Positions 1 through 9,538 of a stretch of DNA of 64,000 nucleotides are shown piece by piece; position 1 is the stretch's first letter; each line of letters opens with the position of its first letter. The notes under the pieces are model-generated. The model was not told the origin of the DNA. It saw only the letters and a list, made by a program, of their open reading frames with translations, and ran no database searches. The position numbers were made by a program, and so were the translations under genes. The DNA lies in contig NZ_JAGHKO010000024.1 of NCBI RefSeq assembly GCF_017742245.1, positions 186,001-250,000 on the forward strand, given 5' to 3'. Source of the DNA: Niastella soli. Lineage in GTDB: Bacteria > Bacteroidota > Bacteroidia > Chitinophagales > Chitinophagaceae.

Positions 1-527
1 GCCAAACAGATTTGATACATAACCTCGCTAATCCGTAACATTGCAAAACCACAAGTGAGAGAATGATACCACATGTTCAGTTCCCACGTCGTCACTTTTA
101 TGGAAGAATTAATCCTGAATAGAATATAGATCAAATCCCTAAACTTGATATCCTGTATTCACTGCCCAACATTAAAACCCATCGTCACTATAATAAATTC
201 CCTAAACAATTAATTTACAATATATTTACTATTCAATACGCGATATTGCGTAAGTTTAAAAGCTTTTTTGTTCCAATTTCATTTTTATCAGCAATGCCAT
301 GTGGTACTGAACCTCCACCTGCCCGGTATATTCAAAAAAATAGCGATAGATTGAATGATGGGGTAAAGCCGTAGGCCATGGTGGAACCGCAGGAAGCTTG
401 AGCATGGTTATCACCGGTGTGTAATATGGGAAAACCCGTCAATACCGGTACTTTTCCTTCCATTTTTCGATCAGAGGCGCCTGGAACGCCTACTCATCTA
501 CTGATCGTCTTCTAATTTGTTATAATT
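1..527. other. Non-coding stretch upstream of the MreB-like gene
   Basis: No convincing reading frame on either strand. The stretch is AT-rich in its first 300 bases and shows no strong hairpin or TAnnTTTG promoter box that I could pick out. It may hold the promoter of the MreB-like gene or be the decayed end of a gene lying outside the window. Confidence 0.5.
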
Positions 528-1553
528 ATGGGTTTATTTAATTGGCTTACCCAGGAAATTGCGATGGACCTGGGAACTGCGAATACGCTTATCATCCACA
601 ACGACGAGATCGTTGTGAACGAACCATCGATCGTAGCTTTTAATAGAAATAATCCGAAAGAAATGCTGGCGGTGGGAAAACGGGCATTGATGATGCATGA
701 AAAAACACACGATGATATAAGGACGATTCGTCCGCTAAAAGATGGCGTAATTGCCGATTTTAATGCAGCCGAACTTATGATACGGGGATTGATAAAAATG
801 GTTTATCCCAATAAGCGAATTTTCGCGCCATCCTGGCGCATGATGATCTGTATTCCTTCGTCCATAACAGAGGTGGAAAAACGTGCAGTAAGGGATAGCG
901 CTGAGCAGGCTGGTGCTAAAGAAGTATACCTGGTTCATGAACCAATGGCCGCAGCACTTGGCATTGGTATAGATGTGGAAGAGCCTGTTGGCAATATGAT
1001 CATTGACATTGGTGGCGGCACAACAGGAATTACGGTAATTGCACTGGCTGGGATTGTATGCGACCAATCTATCCGTATCGCCGGCGATGAGTTTACGGCC
1101 GATATTAAAGAGGCTTTGCGTCGCTACCACAGCTTACTAATTGGAGAGAGAACTGCCGAACAGATAAAAATTTATATTGGTTCAGCCCTGAAGGATTTGG
1201 AGGAACCGCCTGCGGACATTCCTGTCAATGGTCGCGATCTTGTGACTGGCATTCCTAAACAAGTAAACGTTAGCTATCAGGAAGTAGCCGAGGCGCTGGA
1301 TAAAAGCATTTTTAAGATCGAAGAAGCTATCTTAAAGGCACTCGAACAAACGCCACCTGAGCTGGCCAGCGATATTTACCAACGGGGGCTGTACCTTACA
1401 GGCGGTGGCGCTTTGCTTAGAGGCTTAGACAAAAGACTCAGTCAAAAAATAAAACTACCTGTTCATATTGCGGATGACCCGCTTAAAAGTGTAGTGCGGG
1501 GTACAGGATTGGCGTTAAAAAATTACAAACATTATCCTTTTATTATGCGATGA
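528..1553 (+). CDS. mreB: MreB-like rod-shape/actin-family protein (orphan paralog)
   Basis: A bacterial actin of 341 residues, the usual MreB length. MreB polymerises on ATP at the inner membrane and guides lateral cell-wall synthesis. Phosphate loop 1 is visible at about residues 13-20 (MDLGTANT), the HEP glutamate at 138, phosphate loop 2 at about 160-166 (DIGGGTT) and the C-terminal adenosine motif (LTGGGALLRG). The N-terminal start MGLFNWLTQEIA matches the amphipathic start of Bacteroidota MreB. One change stands out: the residue after GGGTT, normally Glu, is Gly167. No mreC, mreD, pbp2 or rodA follows; the next gene is a lipoprotein on the other strand. I therefore read it as an accessory copy rather than the housekeeping mreBCD gene. 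Family membership is secure; the paralog status is inferred. Confidence 0.93.
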   Translation: MGLFNWLTQEIAMDLGTANTLIIHNDEIVVNEPSIVAFNRNNPKEMLAVGKRALMMHEKTHDDIRTIRPLKDGVIADFNAAELMIRGLIKMVYPNKRIFAPSWRMMICIPSSITEVEKRAVRDSAEQAGAKEVYLVHEPMAAALGIGIDVEEPVGNMIIDIGGGTTGITVIALAGIVCDQSIRIAGDEFTADIKEALRRYHSLLIGERTAEQIKIYIGSALKDLEEPPADIPVNGRDLVTGIPKQVNVSYQEVAEALDKSIFKIEEAILKALEQTPPELASDIYQRGLYLTGGGALLRGLDKRLSQKIKLPVHIADDPLKSVVRGTGLALKNYKHYPFIMR

Positions 1554-1634
1554 TCTTTGATTCAAAGTAACGTGAAGATCGATATATTGATATTTATTAA
1601 ATATTCAATGCTTTTGATGCGCACGCTCCATATT

Positions 1635-2231
1635 TTAAATTTTACTATTGGCACTGTTTGCTTTATCCTTCATTTTTTTCTGAATATTATCATTGTATCT
1701 GTATTCAGCAGTTACTGGGCTGTACCAAGGTGACTCTCCGCCGAAAGGTATAGCGTAGCCGTGAAAACTTAATTTAATGATCATGTCGCCTTTATCCCAA
1801 GTATAAAACTCACTGCCACCAAGTTCTCTTAGATTACCATTTCCATATTTATTTTGATACATCTTTAATATTGGATCTTTGAGCATTGGATCAATAAACT
1901 TCTCTTTTACATCAATTGGATATTTAGCCTCAGGATTATAGAACTGTAATACAACCCGATCAACTATGCGATTTCCGTCGGCATCGTTTATGCTATAGAC
2001 ATGGATATCTGCACGTAAATCATCTGCGTAATTTATATAATCTAGGTCTCCATCTTTCTCAATTTTGCCTGAGTGCTCAAGCTCCGCCAATTGAATATTT
2101 GTAAGTTTTCCTAATTTAATCCCCAGAACGGTTTCAGGATGAGAGGGCTGGCAGGCAATGGTAAACGACATGCTGATAATGAGAAAAAAAGCAAATATAT
2201 TCATAAGAATTATTAATTTTCTATGGTGCAA
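1635..2231 (-). CDS. Putative lipoprotein of unknown function
   Basis: 198 residues. The N-terminus has a basic start, a hydrophobic stretch (residues about 8-26) and a cysteine in TIACQPS, which fits a loose lipobox, so an outer-membrane or periplasmic lipoprotein is likely. The rest is a hydrophilic mixed alpha/beta sequence with a YTWDKGDMIIKLSFHG segment. I do not recognise a family. It is convergent with the MreB-like gene (81 nt between stop codons) and stands alone. An alternative start is the internal Met at residue 10, which would still keep the signal peptide. Confidence 0.65.
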   Translation of the reverse strand: MHHRKLIILMNIFAFFLIISMSFTIACQPSHPETVLGIKLGKLTNIQLAELEHSGKIEKDGDLDYINYADDLRADIHVYSINDADGNRIVDRVVLQFYNPEAKYPIDVKEKFIDPMLKDPILKMYQNKYGNGNLRELGGSEFYTWDKGDMIIKLSFHGYAIPFGGESPWYSPVTAEYRYNDNIQKKMKDKANSANSKI

Positions 2232-2340
2232 AATATTTCTTGAATTTTAAGTTGTCTTTATTCATGGCGTTCTTTCGGATCATTAGAAAAGCTTGTTAGG
2301 AGATAGTATGCCAAGTATGAGGGGTAGCGAGTAAATGCAA

Positions 2341-2538
2341 TCATCTATAGCAATGTCTGCAATACTTTTTATGGCCTGAAGCTATTGCTTCATATATAGT
2401 TGCAGTATCAATTTTGTGAGCGCAGTTACTAAGACCCTGGCAAATCTTTCTAAGGTAGGCATAGCTGGTTCCCGATAGACATACATATACTTTTGAACTT
2501 GGAAGTTGGATAGTGAGATTGTGGCAAGTAGTAACCAT
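2341..2538 (-). CDS. Small cysteine-rich protein of unknown function
   Basis: 65 residues. The arrangement VYVC...C-x5-C...KKYCRHCYR resembles a small recurring Bacteroidota protein type in which a short strand is followed by CxGLxxC and a C-terminal CxxC, as in a structural zinc site. Visible cysteines lie at about residues 5, 19, 33, 39, 60 and 63. No signal peptide is seen, so it is probably cytosolic. The gene lies alone between the lipoprotein and nadE. The family resemblance is from memory of the motif pattern, not from a search; the ORF could still be fortuitous. Confidence 0.5.
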   Translation of the reverse strand: MVTTCHNLTIQLPSSKVYVCLSGTSYAYLRKICQGLSNCAHKIDTATIYEAIASGHKKYCRHCYR

Positions 2539-2769
2539 TTCATGTCAATAACACCTTTCACTGTGGTGTAAGTGATTAATATAACGCATTGGTACTAAGA
2601 ATATTTTCCATTAATAAAGAAGATGATTTTGATCAATTTTGGTGTGTTCGACATGGTTCCGATTACCTTACAAATCAGAGTAAACGCATTGGACAGAATA
2701 TTCCGTTGTATCCTTATCGGAGGTTATTAAAATTATATTGTTCAAGACACATTTGAATCTTTAATTTTG

Positions 2770-3549
2770 TTAACTTTTAAACTCTTTAGGTATTATGCAA
2801 ACCGGTATAGGTTCTAATTTATGCTTATTTGCGGCATTGCGACTTTTATAAATATCCATCACCATTTTCTGACGCTCATTCAAAGGGTAATTTTCATTCT
2901 TCTCAACATAGTTCATGGCCCATTCCAGTTCAGGATAAGTAGCGCCGATCTGGTCTTCATCAGTACGGTCATCGGCATACAAACCATCGGTTGGTTTGGC
3001 ACTTAGTATACTTTTCACAACGTTCAATTCTTCAGCCAAATTATAAACCTCAGTTTTGGTAAGATCGGCTATAGGACTCAGGTCTACTCCGCCATCTCCA
3101 TATTTTGTAAAAAAACCTATTCCAAAATCCTCGACCTTATTGCCTGTACCGGCTACCAATAATTTATAATGCGTTGCAAAAGCATATAGCGTGATCATGC
3201 GTACCCTCGAGCGTACATTTGCCATAGTAAGATGATCTTGTATAAAAACAGGGAGATCTTTTTCAAAACCTTTGAAGATATCAGTGAGTTCAACAATTTG
3301 ATTCTCCACATTCTTGAATTTTTTTTGCAGCCACTCAATATGTTCAACACTTCGGTAAAATTCGTATTGGTGCTGCTTGATGGGTAAGTTCAGCACTATA
3401 ACACGCTTACCCGTCAAGGCACATAGCGTTGAGGTGACAGCGCTATCAATCCCTCCGCTTATTCCGACTACAAAGCCTTCCGTTTTCGACTGGTCTGAAT
3501 AATCTTTAAGCCATTTAACTATATGGTCTGTTACTGCTTTCCTGTTCAT
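2770..3549 (-). CDS. nadE: NAD(+) synthase, ammonia-dependent
   Basis: Converts deamido-NAD, ATP and ammonia to NAD, the last step of NAD synthesis, in the cytosol. The 259-residue protein has the pyrophosphatase loop SGGIDSAV at residues 31-38 and the conserved GTGNKVEDFGIGFFTKYGDG and DLSPIADLTKTEVY regions. It lacks a glutaminase domain, so it is the short NH3-dependent form. The reading frame stays open 43 codons further upstream, but I place the start at MNRKAVTDH because the family begins there and because a perfect minus-strand -7 box lies just before that ATG (3554-3561). That would make the mRNA nearly leaderless. No operon partner is seen. Confidence 0.92.
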   Translation of the reverse strand: MNRKAVTDHIVKWLKDYSDQSKTEGFVVGISGGIDSAVTSTLCALTGKRVIVLNLPIKQHQYEFYRSVEHIEWLQKKFKNVENQIVELTDIFKGFEKDLPVFIQDHLTMANVRSRVRMITLYAFATHYKLLVAGTGNKVEDFGIGFFTKYGDGGVDLSPIADLTKTEVYNLAEELNVVKSILSAKPTDGLYADDRTDEDQIGATYPELEWAMNYVEKNENYPLNERQKMVMDIYKSRNAANKHKLEPIPVCIIPKEFKS

Positions 3550-3553
3550 GGAA

Positions 3554-3561
3554 CAAAAATA
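3554..3561 (-). promoter_or_regulatory. Candidate -7 box for nadE (TATTTTTG)
   Basis: The minus strand reads TATTTTTG, a perfect match to the Bacteroidota TAnnTTTG -7 element, four bases before the ATG at 3549. Transcription would start at or next to the start codon, so the message would be nearly leaderless. I did not find a TTG -33 element at the expected distance. Confidence 0.4.
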
Positions 3562-4263
3562 ACATTTTTGGATGAGGCAAAAAATAACGGTATTAAGCCG
3601 CCAGATAGGGGCCCCTGTTATATGATCATAGACGCCCGGGTTAAAATTATTCACGATGGTTCTGAATCTCCGAGGCAAACAATATAAAATATAGCAATTG
3701 GCGTTACTATCATGTTCACGTTGATAGGACCGTTGTTTGATATAAAATCACCCTGTGGTATAGGCGCAGGTATTGAAGGTTTATTGCAGCAAAAATAAAA
3801 CCTGCCGGTATAACCGCGGTTTCTACAATTGCTCCTGGTTATGCAGTTCACATGGTTCTGATTTCTCACTGTTCTCCTCTAGAGAATCTATTGCTGCGGA
3901 GTATAATTAAAGTTGTTGAAAACTGAAATAGATGTCAAAATAGTCTGCCGAGCCCCAATTCTGGTATAAGATACATAATGGAGTTTCGATAGGATCGAGG
4001 GTGAATTGCTATTATCATGTTTTGATCACCGATCCCATTTTACAGGTTTACCCTACCATTGAAATAAAGTGCAAGATCTAGCGAAAAGACTGTCTTATAC
4101 CTATTCCATTCACTTCTTCTAATACACTCTAAACCGAAGCTGGTTGGTGAAATATTACTCCACCATATTTGTCTCCTCAAATCCAAATTTCTGATCTACG
4201 CTAATCTGATTCAATTTTACGTTGCTCCCAATGCGGAATTTTGTCGCAATGATCAATCTGGCA
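3562..4263. other. 700-nt gap between nadE and the DUF885 gene
   Basis: No gene I can support. A 72-codon minus-strand frame (3651-3869) is open but has low-complexity composition and no family resemblance. I see no strong hairpin. The gap probably carries the divergent promoters of nadE and the DUF885 gene, and possibly decayed coding DNA. Confidence 0.45.
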
Positions 4264-6054
4264 ATGAAAACAACAAATGATAAAAAGTACCTGGCGGTCA
4301 CACTGCTGCTGACGCTTGTTATATATTCAACCGCGCGAGCCCAAACGGTCAATACCAGACTGAAAAAACTTTTTGACTCCTACTATGCGGAAAGCCTGCA
4401 TTTTGACCCGATACTTCAAACGGAGTTGGGAGACCACCGGTTCGACGACCAGGTTGCCAATAACCTTACCACTGCGTACCGGCAGGAGAAATACAGTTTT
4501 GACAGGAAATACCTAAAGTATCTTAAGGATGTTGATTTCCAAAAACTTAACACTGATGACCAGATTTCCTATGGGTATTTGAAAGAAATGCTTTCGACGG
4601 ATTTGCAGGGTAGTACCTGCCATTTAGAATATATACCCTTTACGCAATTCATTTCCCTGCCGGTAGATTTCGGCCAGTTGGGACAGGGAAATTCTGCCCA
4701 GCCGTTTACTACACCGGAGCAATATTTAAAATGGCTGAAGCGCGCGGAACGATTTATTCCCTGGATGGACACCGCAAAAGCCAATATGCGCAAAGGGATC
4801 AACACAGGAATCGTTCTCCCAAAGGCACTTGTCCTGAAAATTATCCCGCAACTGGAGGCGCTTGGCAACTCGGACACTGCAAGCAATGTATTTTTCGACC
4901 CGATAAGGCATTTTCCTGCTTCCTTTACCGAACATCAGAAATCGACCCTGAAAGCGAAATATGCTCAAATCATTGCAGGTAAGCTGTTGCCCAGTTACCG
5001 TGAAATGGCGGCATTTTTGAAAGAGGAATATTTACCAAAGGCGCAGGATCATGCCGGGTTGAATGCTATTCCTGAAGGACCTGATATGTACCGGTATTAT
5101 ATCCGCCTATATACGAGTACAGATAAATCACCGGAGGAATTCTATCAAACCGGCTTGAAAGAGGTGGCACGCATCACCGGTGAAATGGAAAAAGTCAAGA
5201 CAGCGTTCGGTTTTAGCGGAACCCTTCAGGAATTTTTTAAATTCCTGCGCATGGACCCGCAATTCATGCCTTTCAAAACGCCTGAAGAGGTGCTCCAGGC
5301 TTACAGAAACATTTATGATAAGGTCAAACCGCACCTGAGCACCTTGTTTGATGTAACCCCCAAATCGCAGTTTGAAATCAGGCGCGTGGAAGCATTCCGG
5401 GAAGCCTCAGCGAACGGCCCAAGCTACCAATCTGCCTCTTTCAAGGACAAACGGCCGGGATTTTTTTACGTACCGGTTGTTGATGCCACCAGGATCAATA
5501 CCACTTTTTTAGGCATGGAGGCGACTTTCCTGCATGAAGCAATTCCCGGCCACCATTACCAACTCTCCCTGCAGGACGAGAACACCACATTGCCGGCCTT
5601 CAGAAAATTCAACAACTTTAAGGTATTTGTAGAAGGCTGGGCATTGTATGTAGAGACATTGGGCAGCCAGTTGGGCTGTTATACAAGCCTGGCTCAGAAA
5701 ATGGGCGCCTTGAATAATGACATGCAGAGAGCACTCAGGCTGGTGGTGGACGTTTGTCTTCATACCGGTAAGATGAACAGGCAGCAGGCTATCGACTATC
5801 TGATGAACCATGAATCGATAAGTGAAGGAGATGCCATGCTTTCTGTTGAGCGGTATATGGCCTTCCCTGCACAAGCGCTTTCCTATAAGACTGGTCAGCT
5901 GGAAATCCTCCGCCTGAAGCAACTGTATGAAAAACAGTTGGGGTCCAGATTTAACATCATCAAATTTCATCATGCGTTGATCACCAAGGGTGATATGCCA
6001 CTGTCGGTTTTGGATAACTATATGGCCAGGTGGGCAAAAGAACAAAATCGATAA
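4264..6054 (+). CDS. DUF885 family secreted metallopeptidase-like protein
   Basis: 596 residues from MKTTNDKK, chosen because it gives a normal signal peptide (hydrophobic stretch then STARAQ) where the 14 upstream codons do not. The DUF885 hallmark HEAIPGHHYQ is at residues 424-433, followed by FVEGWALYVETLG, which in related metalloproteins supplies a downstream Glu. These fit a zinc-binding helical peptidase fold exported to the periplasm. The length matches family members of about 580-600 residues. The substrate is unknown. It stands alone, with an AraC-type regulator 139 nt downstream on the same strand that could but need not control it. Confidence 0.87.
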   Translation: MKTTNDKKYLAVTLLLTLVIYSTARAQTVNTRLKKLFDSYYAESLHFDPILQTELGDHRFDDQVANNLTTAYRQEKYSFDRKYLKYLKDVDFQKLNTDDQISYGYLKEMLSTDLQGSTCHLEYIPFTQFISLPVDFGQLGQGNSAQPFTTPEQYLKWLKRAERFIPWMDTAKANMRKGINTGIVLPKALVLKIIPQLEALGNSDTASNVFFDPIRHFPASFTEHQKSTLKAKYAQIIAGKLLPSYREMAAFLKEEYLPKAQDHAGLNAIPEGPDMYRYYIRLYTSTDKSPEEFYQTGLKEVARITGEMEKVKTAFGFSGTLQEFFKFLRMDPQFMPFKTPEEVLQAYRNIYDKVKPHLSTLFDVTPKSQFEIRRVEAFREASANGPSYQSASFKDKRPGFFYVPVVDATRINTTFLGMEATFLHEAIPGHHYQLSLQDENTTLPAFRKFNNFKVFVEGWALYVETLGSQLGCYTSLAQKMGALNNDMQRALRLVVDVCLHTGKMNRQQAIDYLMNHESISEGDAMLSVERYMAFPAQALSYKTGQLEILRLKQLYEKQLGSRFNIIKFHHALITKGDMPLSVLDNYMARWAKEQNR

Positions 6055-6193
6055 TATGGAAAATTCTTCAACTATGAGGCAGCATCCGGTTCGCCGAGGA
6101 TGCAGATAGATTATAAATCAACCGGATATTTTGCTACCTTCCAACCGCTAACAGTTATTAAGGCAATTAAGCAGCTTCATTAAAAGGAAAAAG

Positions 6194-6991
6194 ATGGAAC
6201 CTGTTAGATTCGAAAAAGGTTGTTATGTGGGTACAAAGATCAAAGAGCAGGCTTTTGGTTGTATACTGACATCTGAAACGGTCTTTCCCAATGGGTCTGT
6301 ATCTGAATGGCATTATCACCAGAATCCGCATTATTCACATATTCTAAGCGGTGGCAGCAAAGAGATCAGAAAAACAGGCGCTCAATGGCAGCAGGCAGGT
6401 GAGGTACTTTACTATCACCCAGGCATTTGCCACCAGAATTTGCAATATCACCCCGGCACCCGGATATTTAATATAGAGCTGGAACCCAATTTCTTTACCG
6501 GATCTGATTTGGGTATACCGTCAGAGGAGCTCATGTTTTCAGACAGTTTAAAGATCAATTGCGCTGGCATGCTAAGAATCCTGAAAGAATGTTACTGCCG
6601 GGATCAGGATAGCAGGATAACTGTTGAACAACTGTGCATAGAACTGGTTACAGGAAACACAGTTACCGAACGCCATTACCCGGAATGGTCACGCAGGATC
6701 TTAGAGATATTAAATGACCAATGGAATTGTACATGGTCGCTGGCAGGTTTATCTGAACTACTTGATGTTCATCCGGTGACACTTTCCAAATACTTTTCCA
6801 AATATTTCAAATGCACCCTGGGTGAATATATCCGCCGTATCAGGGTCGAAAAGGCTTTGAGGCTGATCAGGCAAAAACAACACTCCCTGACCGAGATCGC
6901 CTATTTGTGCGGATTTTCAGACCAGGCTCATTTTACCAGAACTTTTGTACTGGTCTCCGGGATGCGGCCTAAACAATATAGGAATATCTGA
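6194..6991 (+). CDS. AraC-family regulator with N-terminal cupin domain
   Basis: 265 residues. The first 100 or so carry histidines in a cupin-like pattern (WHYHQNPHYSH, later YYHPGICHQN), the likely ligand-sensing half. Residues about 165-262 are the two-helix-turn-helix AraC DNA-binding domain: the first helix pair around WSLAGLSELLDVHPVTLSKY and the second around SLTEIAYLCGFSDQAHFTRT, ending in the signature PKQYR. It is a cytosolic transcription factor, probably responding to a small molecule. It lies between the DUF885 gene and the propeller/lectin gene; its targets are unknown. Confidence 0.9.
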   Translation: MEPVRFEKGCYVGTKIKEQAFGCILTSETVFPNGSVSEWHYHQNPHYSHILSGGSKEIRKTGAQWQQAGEVLYYHPGICHQNLQYHPGTRIFNIELEPNFFTGSDLGIPSEELMFSDSLKINCAGMLRILKECYCRDQDSRITVEQLCIELVTGNTVTERHYPEWSRRILEILNDQWNCTWSLAGLSELLDVHPVTLSKYFSKYFKCTLGEYIRRIRVEKALRLIRQKQHSLTEIAYLCGFSDQAHFTRTFVLVSGMRPKQYRNI

Positions 6992-7418
6992 TAATCTGTT
7001 TTGTCACCGGGGTAGCGCAAATAAAGCTTATAAATTATCAAAAGGCTAATCTCTGAATATCAACTAAACATTCAGATGCCGGTTCAGCAGAAACGCTGCC
7101 TTGTTTATTTTTATCACTTTCTGAAATACTCTCCTCGGTAATGGAATTTCTATCCGTTATTAGCCACATCCATTCCAGGAAGCTATAGGTGTTTGTCTTG
7201 GTCTGCAAATGTGCCATGAAATAATCTGGGGATGGTTGTATCTGCCTGAAAAATATTTATTTTGTTGCCATCCAGCAATACTGCTCGCTGGCGGCTATTT
7301 TAAATACACTTTAATGATTCTGATAATTATATTACTTCTTATTATTAATATTATTCTACTTATCGTTGCTTATTTTTTAGGCAATAAACTACCTGTAAGG
7401 ACGATCAAAACGAAAACT
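6992..7418. other. 427-nt gap upstream of the propeller/lectin gene
   Basis: The frame of the downstream gene stays open here from 7209 and encodes a very hydrophobic run (about 7317-7380, repeated Leu/Ile codons from ATT/CTT-rich DNA). I regard this as AT-rich leader DNA because a normal signal peptide begins at 7419. No terminator or promoter box was recognised. Confidence 0.4.
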
Positions 7419-9236
7419 ATGAAATGCAAAATTTTTTACTTTTTTATTGCGGCGTTGCTTGCAAGTGCCAATTCAATAGGGCAATCTGCTGAATTGGAAT
7501 TCAATGATGATCCAGGGAATTTTTATAATTATTGCCCATCTTATATTCAGACTTCATCTACTGTGAGATACATGTATTATTGTAAGAATAGTACGAGTAA
7601 TCAAATTACGGATTTTATCTATTGGAGAAAGGCTACACGTTCCGGCTCCACCTGGACATGGGGAAGCCAGCAAATTGCCTTAACTCCATCTGCATCAGGA
7701 TGGGATTCAAAACATACTTGTGATCCGGATGTCAAGCAGGGGTCCTTTAGCTATAACCAACACACTTACTCGTGGGTAATGTTTTATTTGGGTTGTGATC
7801 AGCTTGACGGTAACCATAATCAAATTGGAATTGCATTTGCCGATAGCCCGGAAGGCCCATGGGTGAAATGGGGCGGGAATCCATTCATTAGTTTTTCCGG
7901 CACCAATAATTGGGGGGTAGGCCAGTCCAGCGCAACATGCGTTGATGGATTGGGAAGACTGTTGCTTTTTTATACCAAAGGAGACGCTACCGAAACGGGG
8001 ATAATCAGAAGAGATATCAATATTTCAAACATGTCTTCACCTTCACTTGGCACAGAATATACGCTCTTTACGAATGGTCTCACTTCCAGAGATAATAATG
8101 TTTCGCCTGTTGTTTTTCACGATGCCACATTTGCTTATGACGGGACCACTGACAGAATGTATGTGATCAGGGAAAGAGAGTCCACTGATGTATACGACCC
8201 AAATTTTGTCTCTACACAGTTGCAGGTAGCATATACGGCCGGTGGTAATATTTGGAACAATTCAGGCACGTGGACTGTTGATGGCCAGGTAAGTCCCATT
8301 AACACAGGCGGTGATAGAAATCATAATGCAGGTTTTCTTACTGATCAATATGGCGGCCTTATCGGTGGGGCAAGCGATTACGTACTTTCCTTTACAAGGT
8401 CCTTTATAGGTAGCGGTAATCTTTGGGGCTACCGCATTTACAGGTTGGGTAAATCAGGGTTAACCACTTTTTATCCGCAAGCCAATGCTGTATATGAGTT
8501 AATACCGCGACATGCATGGGGAATGAGATTGGATGTTGCCGGAGCAGTTAATGCAGATGGAACCAATGTCCAGATATATCAGGCTAATGGAAATAGTGCA
8601 CAACAATGGCAAGTCAAATCTGTTTCGGGTGGATATTTTGAGTTAATTCCTCAATGTGGTACAACCAGGCGAATGGATGTGGTAGGCGGTGACACAAGTA
8701 ATAGTAATGGTACCAATGTTCAAATATGGACAGCAGATATTTTAAGAAAACAGCGGTGGCGAATCATTGATAAATCCGGTTTGCATTTTGAACTAGCCCC
8801 CGAGCATGCTTACGGTATGCGATTGGATGTGGCTGGTGCCGGCACTGGTAATGGTACCAACGTTCAGCTATACCAAAGTAACGAGAATTATGCACAACAA
8901 TGGGAATTTTCGTTCGTGGGCATCGGGGCAAGGTATGCTTCGAATGTTTCCCTTCAAATTGATTCTTCTGCCAGGGAACTTAATTCAATTAATCTATACC
9001 CGAATCCAGCCAATCAGGTTGTGAACATAAAATATGTGTCTGAGCGTAATGGGTTGCTAAAAGTTCGTGTTTTAGATATACAGGGAAGACAGGTCTCTAC
9101 AATTTATACTGGTTATGTGGTAAAAGGTGTTCAGCAATACTTTCAATTGCAAAAGAAGAACCTGACATCAGGTGTTTATGTAGTTGATTTTGTATCGGGC
9201 AATCAAAGGCTTCAAAGGAAAGTTATAATTCAATAG
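7419..9236 (+). CDS. Secreted beta-propeller/ricin-lectin protein with type IX sorting tail
   Basis: 605 residues from MKCKIFYFFIAALLA, a signal peptide ending near NSIGQSA. Residues about 25-350 look like a five-bladed propeller of the glycoside-hydrolase 43/32 type (for example GIAFADSPEGPWVKWGGNPF). Residues about 355-510 hold three ricin-B-type repeats, each with LDVAG or MDVVG, GTNVQ and a QxW core (QQWQV, QRWRI, QQWEF). Residues about 520-605 form a type IX (Por) sorting domain, INLYPNPANQVVNI to LQRKVIIQ. The protein should therefore cross the outer membrane and bind or cleave glycans at the surface. The enzyme activity is not certain because I cannot assign the catalytic acids. It is a single gene with no polysaccharide-utilisation partners. 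Confidence 0.85.
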   Translation: MKCKIFYFFIAALLASANSIGQSAELEFNDDPGNFYNYCPSYIQTSSTVRYMYYCKNSTSNQITDFIYWRKATRSGSTWTWGSQQIALTPSASGWDSKHTCDPDVKQGSFSYNQHTYSWVMFYLGCDQLDGNHNQIGIAFADSPEGPWVKWGGNPFISFSGTNNWGVGQSSATCVDGLGRLLLFYTKGDATETGIIRRDINISNMSSPSLGTEYTLFTNGLTSRDNNVSPVVFHDATFAYDGTTDRMYVIRERESTDVYDPNFVSTQLQVAYTAGGNIWNNSGTWTVDGQVSPINTGGDRNHNAGFLTDQYGGLIGGASDYVLSFTRSFIGSGNLWGYRIYRLGKSGLTTFYPQANAVYELIPRHAWGMRLDVAGAVNADGTNVQIYQANGNSAQQWQVKSVSGGYFELIPQCGTTRRMDVVGGDTSNSNGTNVQIWTADILRKQRWRIIDKSGLHFELAPEHAYGMRLDVAGAGTGNGTNVQLYQSNENYAQQWEFSFVGIGARYASNVSLQIDSSARELNSINLYPNPANQVVNIKYVSERNGLLKVRVLDIQGRQVSTIYTGYVVKGVQQYFQLQKKNLTSGVYVVDFVSGNQRLQRKVIIQ

Positions 9237-9289
9237 TGCAATATAAAAAATAAACTAATGGTTTTTAGTAAAACCTACGGACTTGCCAA

Positions 9290-9538
9290 TCATGGCGCGG
9301 TAGAACTGCATACGAGCAATTCTTTTGCAAGCGGGTAAATCAATTCCATATACCGCCCTGGCGATATATTTGATAAAACTACAATAGCGCAATTACCCTT
9401 TCGGTTAACCAGCATGGAAGCGCCATAACCTCCGGTTCCACCATTGAGTCCCTGCATTCGGATGTTTTCAGGCATGATATGGCGTTCGTACCATCCCAGA
9501 TTAGCAGCCACGTCGTTCGGGTGTAACGGTCCGAGCAA
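9290..9538 (-). pseudogene. C-terminal fragment of a beta-lactamase-family serine hydrolase
   Basis: An 82-codon frame whose middle reads GGTGGYGASMLVNRKG followed by AIVVLSNIS, which is the C-terminal end of class C beta-lactamase/D-Ala-D-Ala-peptidase-like serine hydrolases (the KTG-equivalent region and the VVLSN strand). The SxxK and YxN parts are missing; an in-frame stop lies immediately upstream of the TTG at 9538. It is therefore a remnant, cut at about 9538-9540, where a different sequence begins on the other strand. Confidence 0.65.

Noticed and set aside
735-1130. 131-codon minus-strand frame inside the MreB-like gene
   Set aside because: It is the antisense shadow of a clearly conserved gene and has no family resemblance.
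3651-3869. 72-codon minus-strand frame upstream of nadE
   Set aside because: Odd composition, no signal or domain, no promoter box; not distinguishable from chance in a 700-nt gap.
7209-7418. N-terminal extension of the propeller/lectin protein
   Set aside because: A regular signal peptide begins at 7419; the extension is an AT-rich hydrophobic translation of leader DNA.
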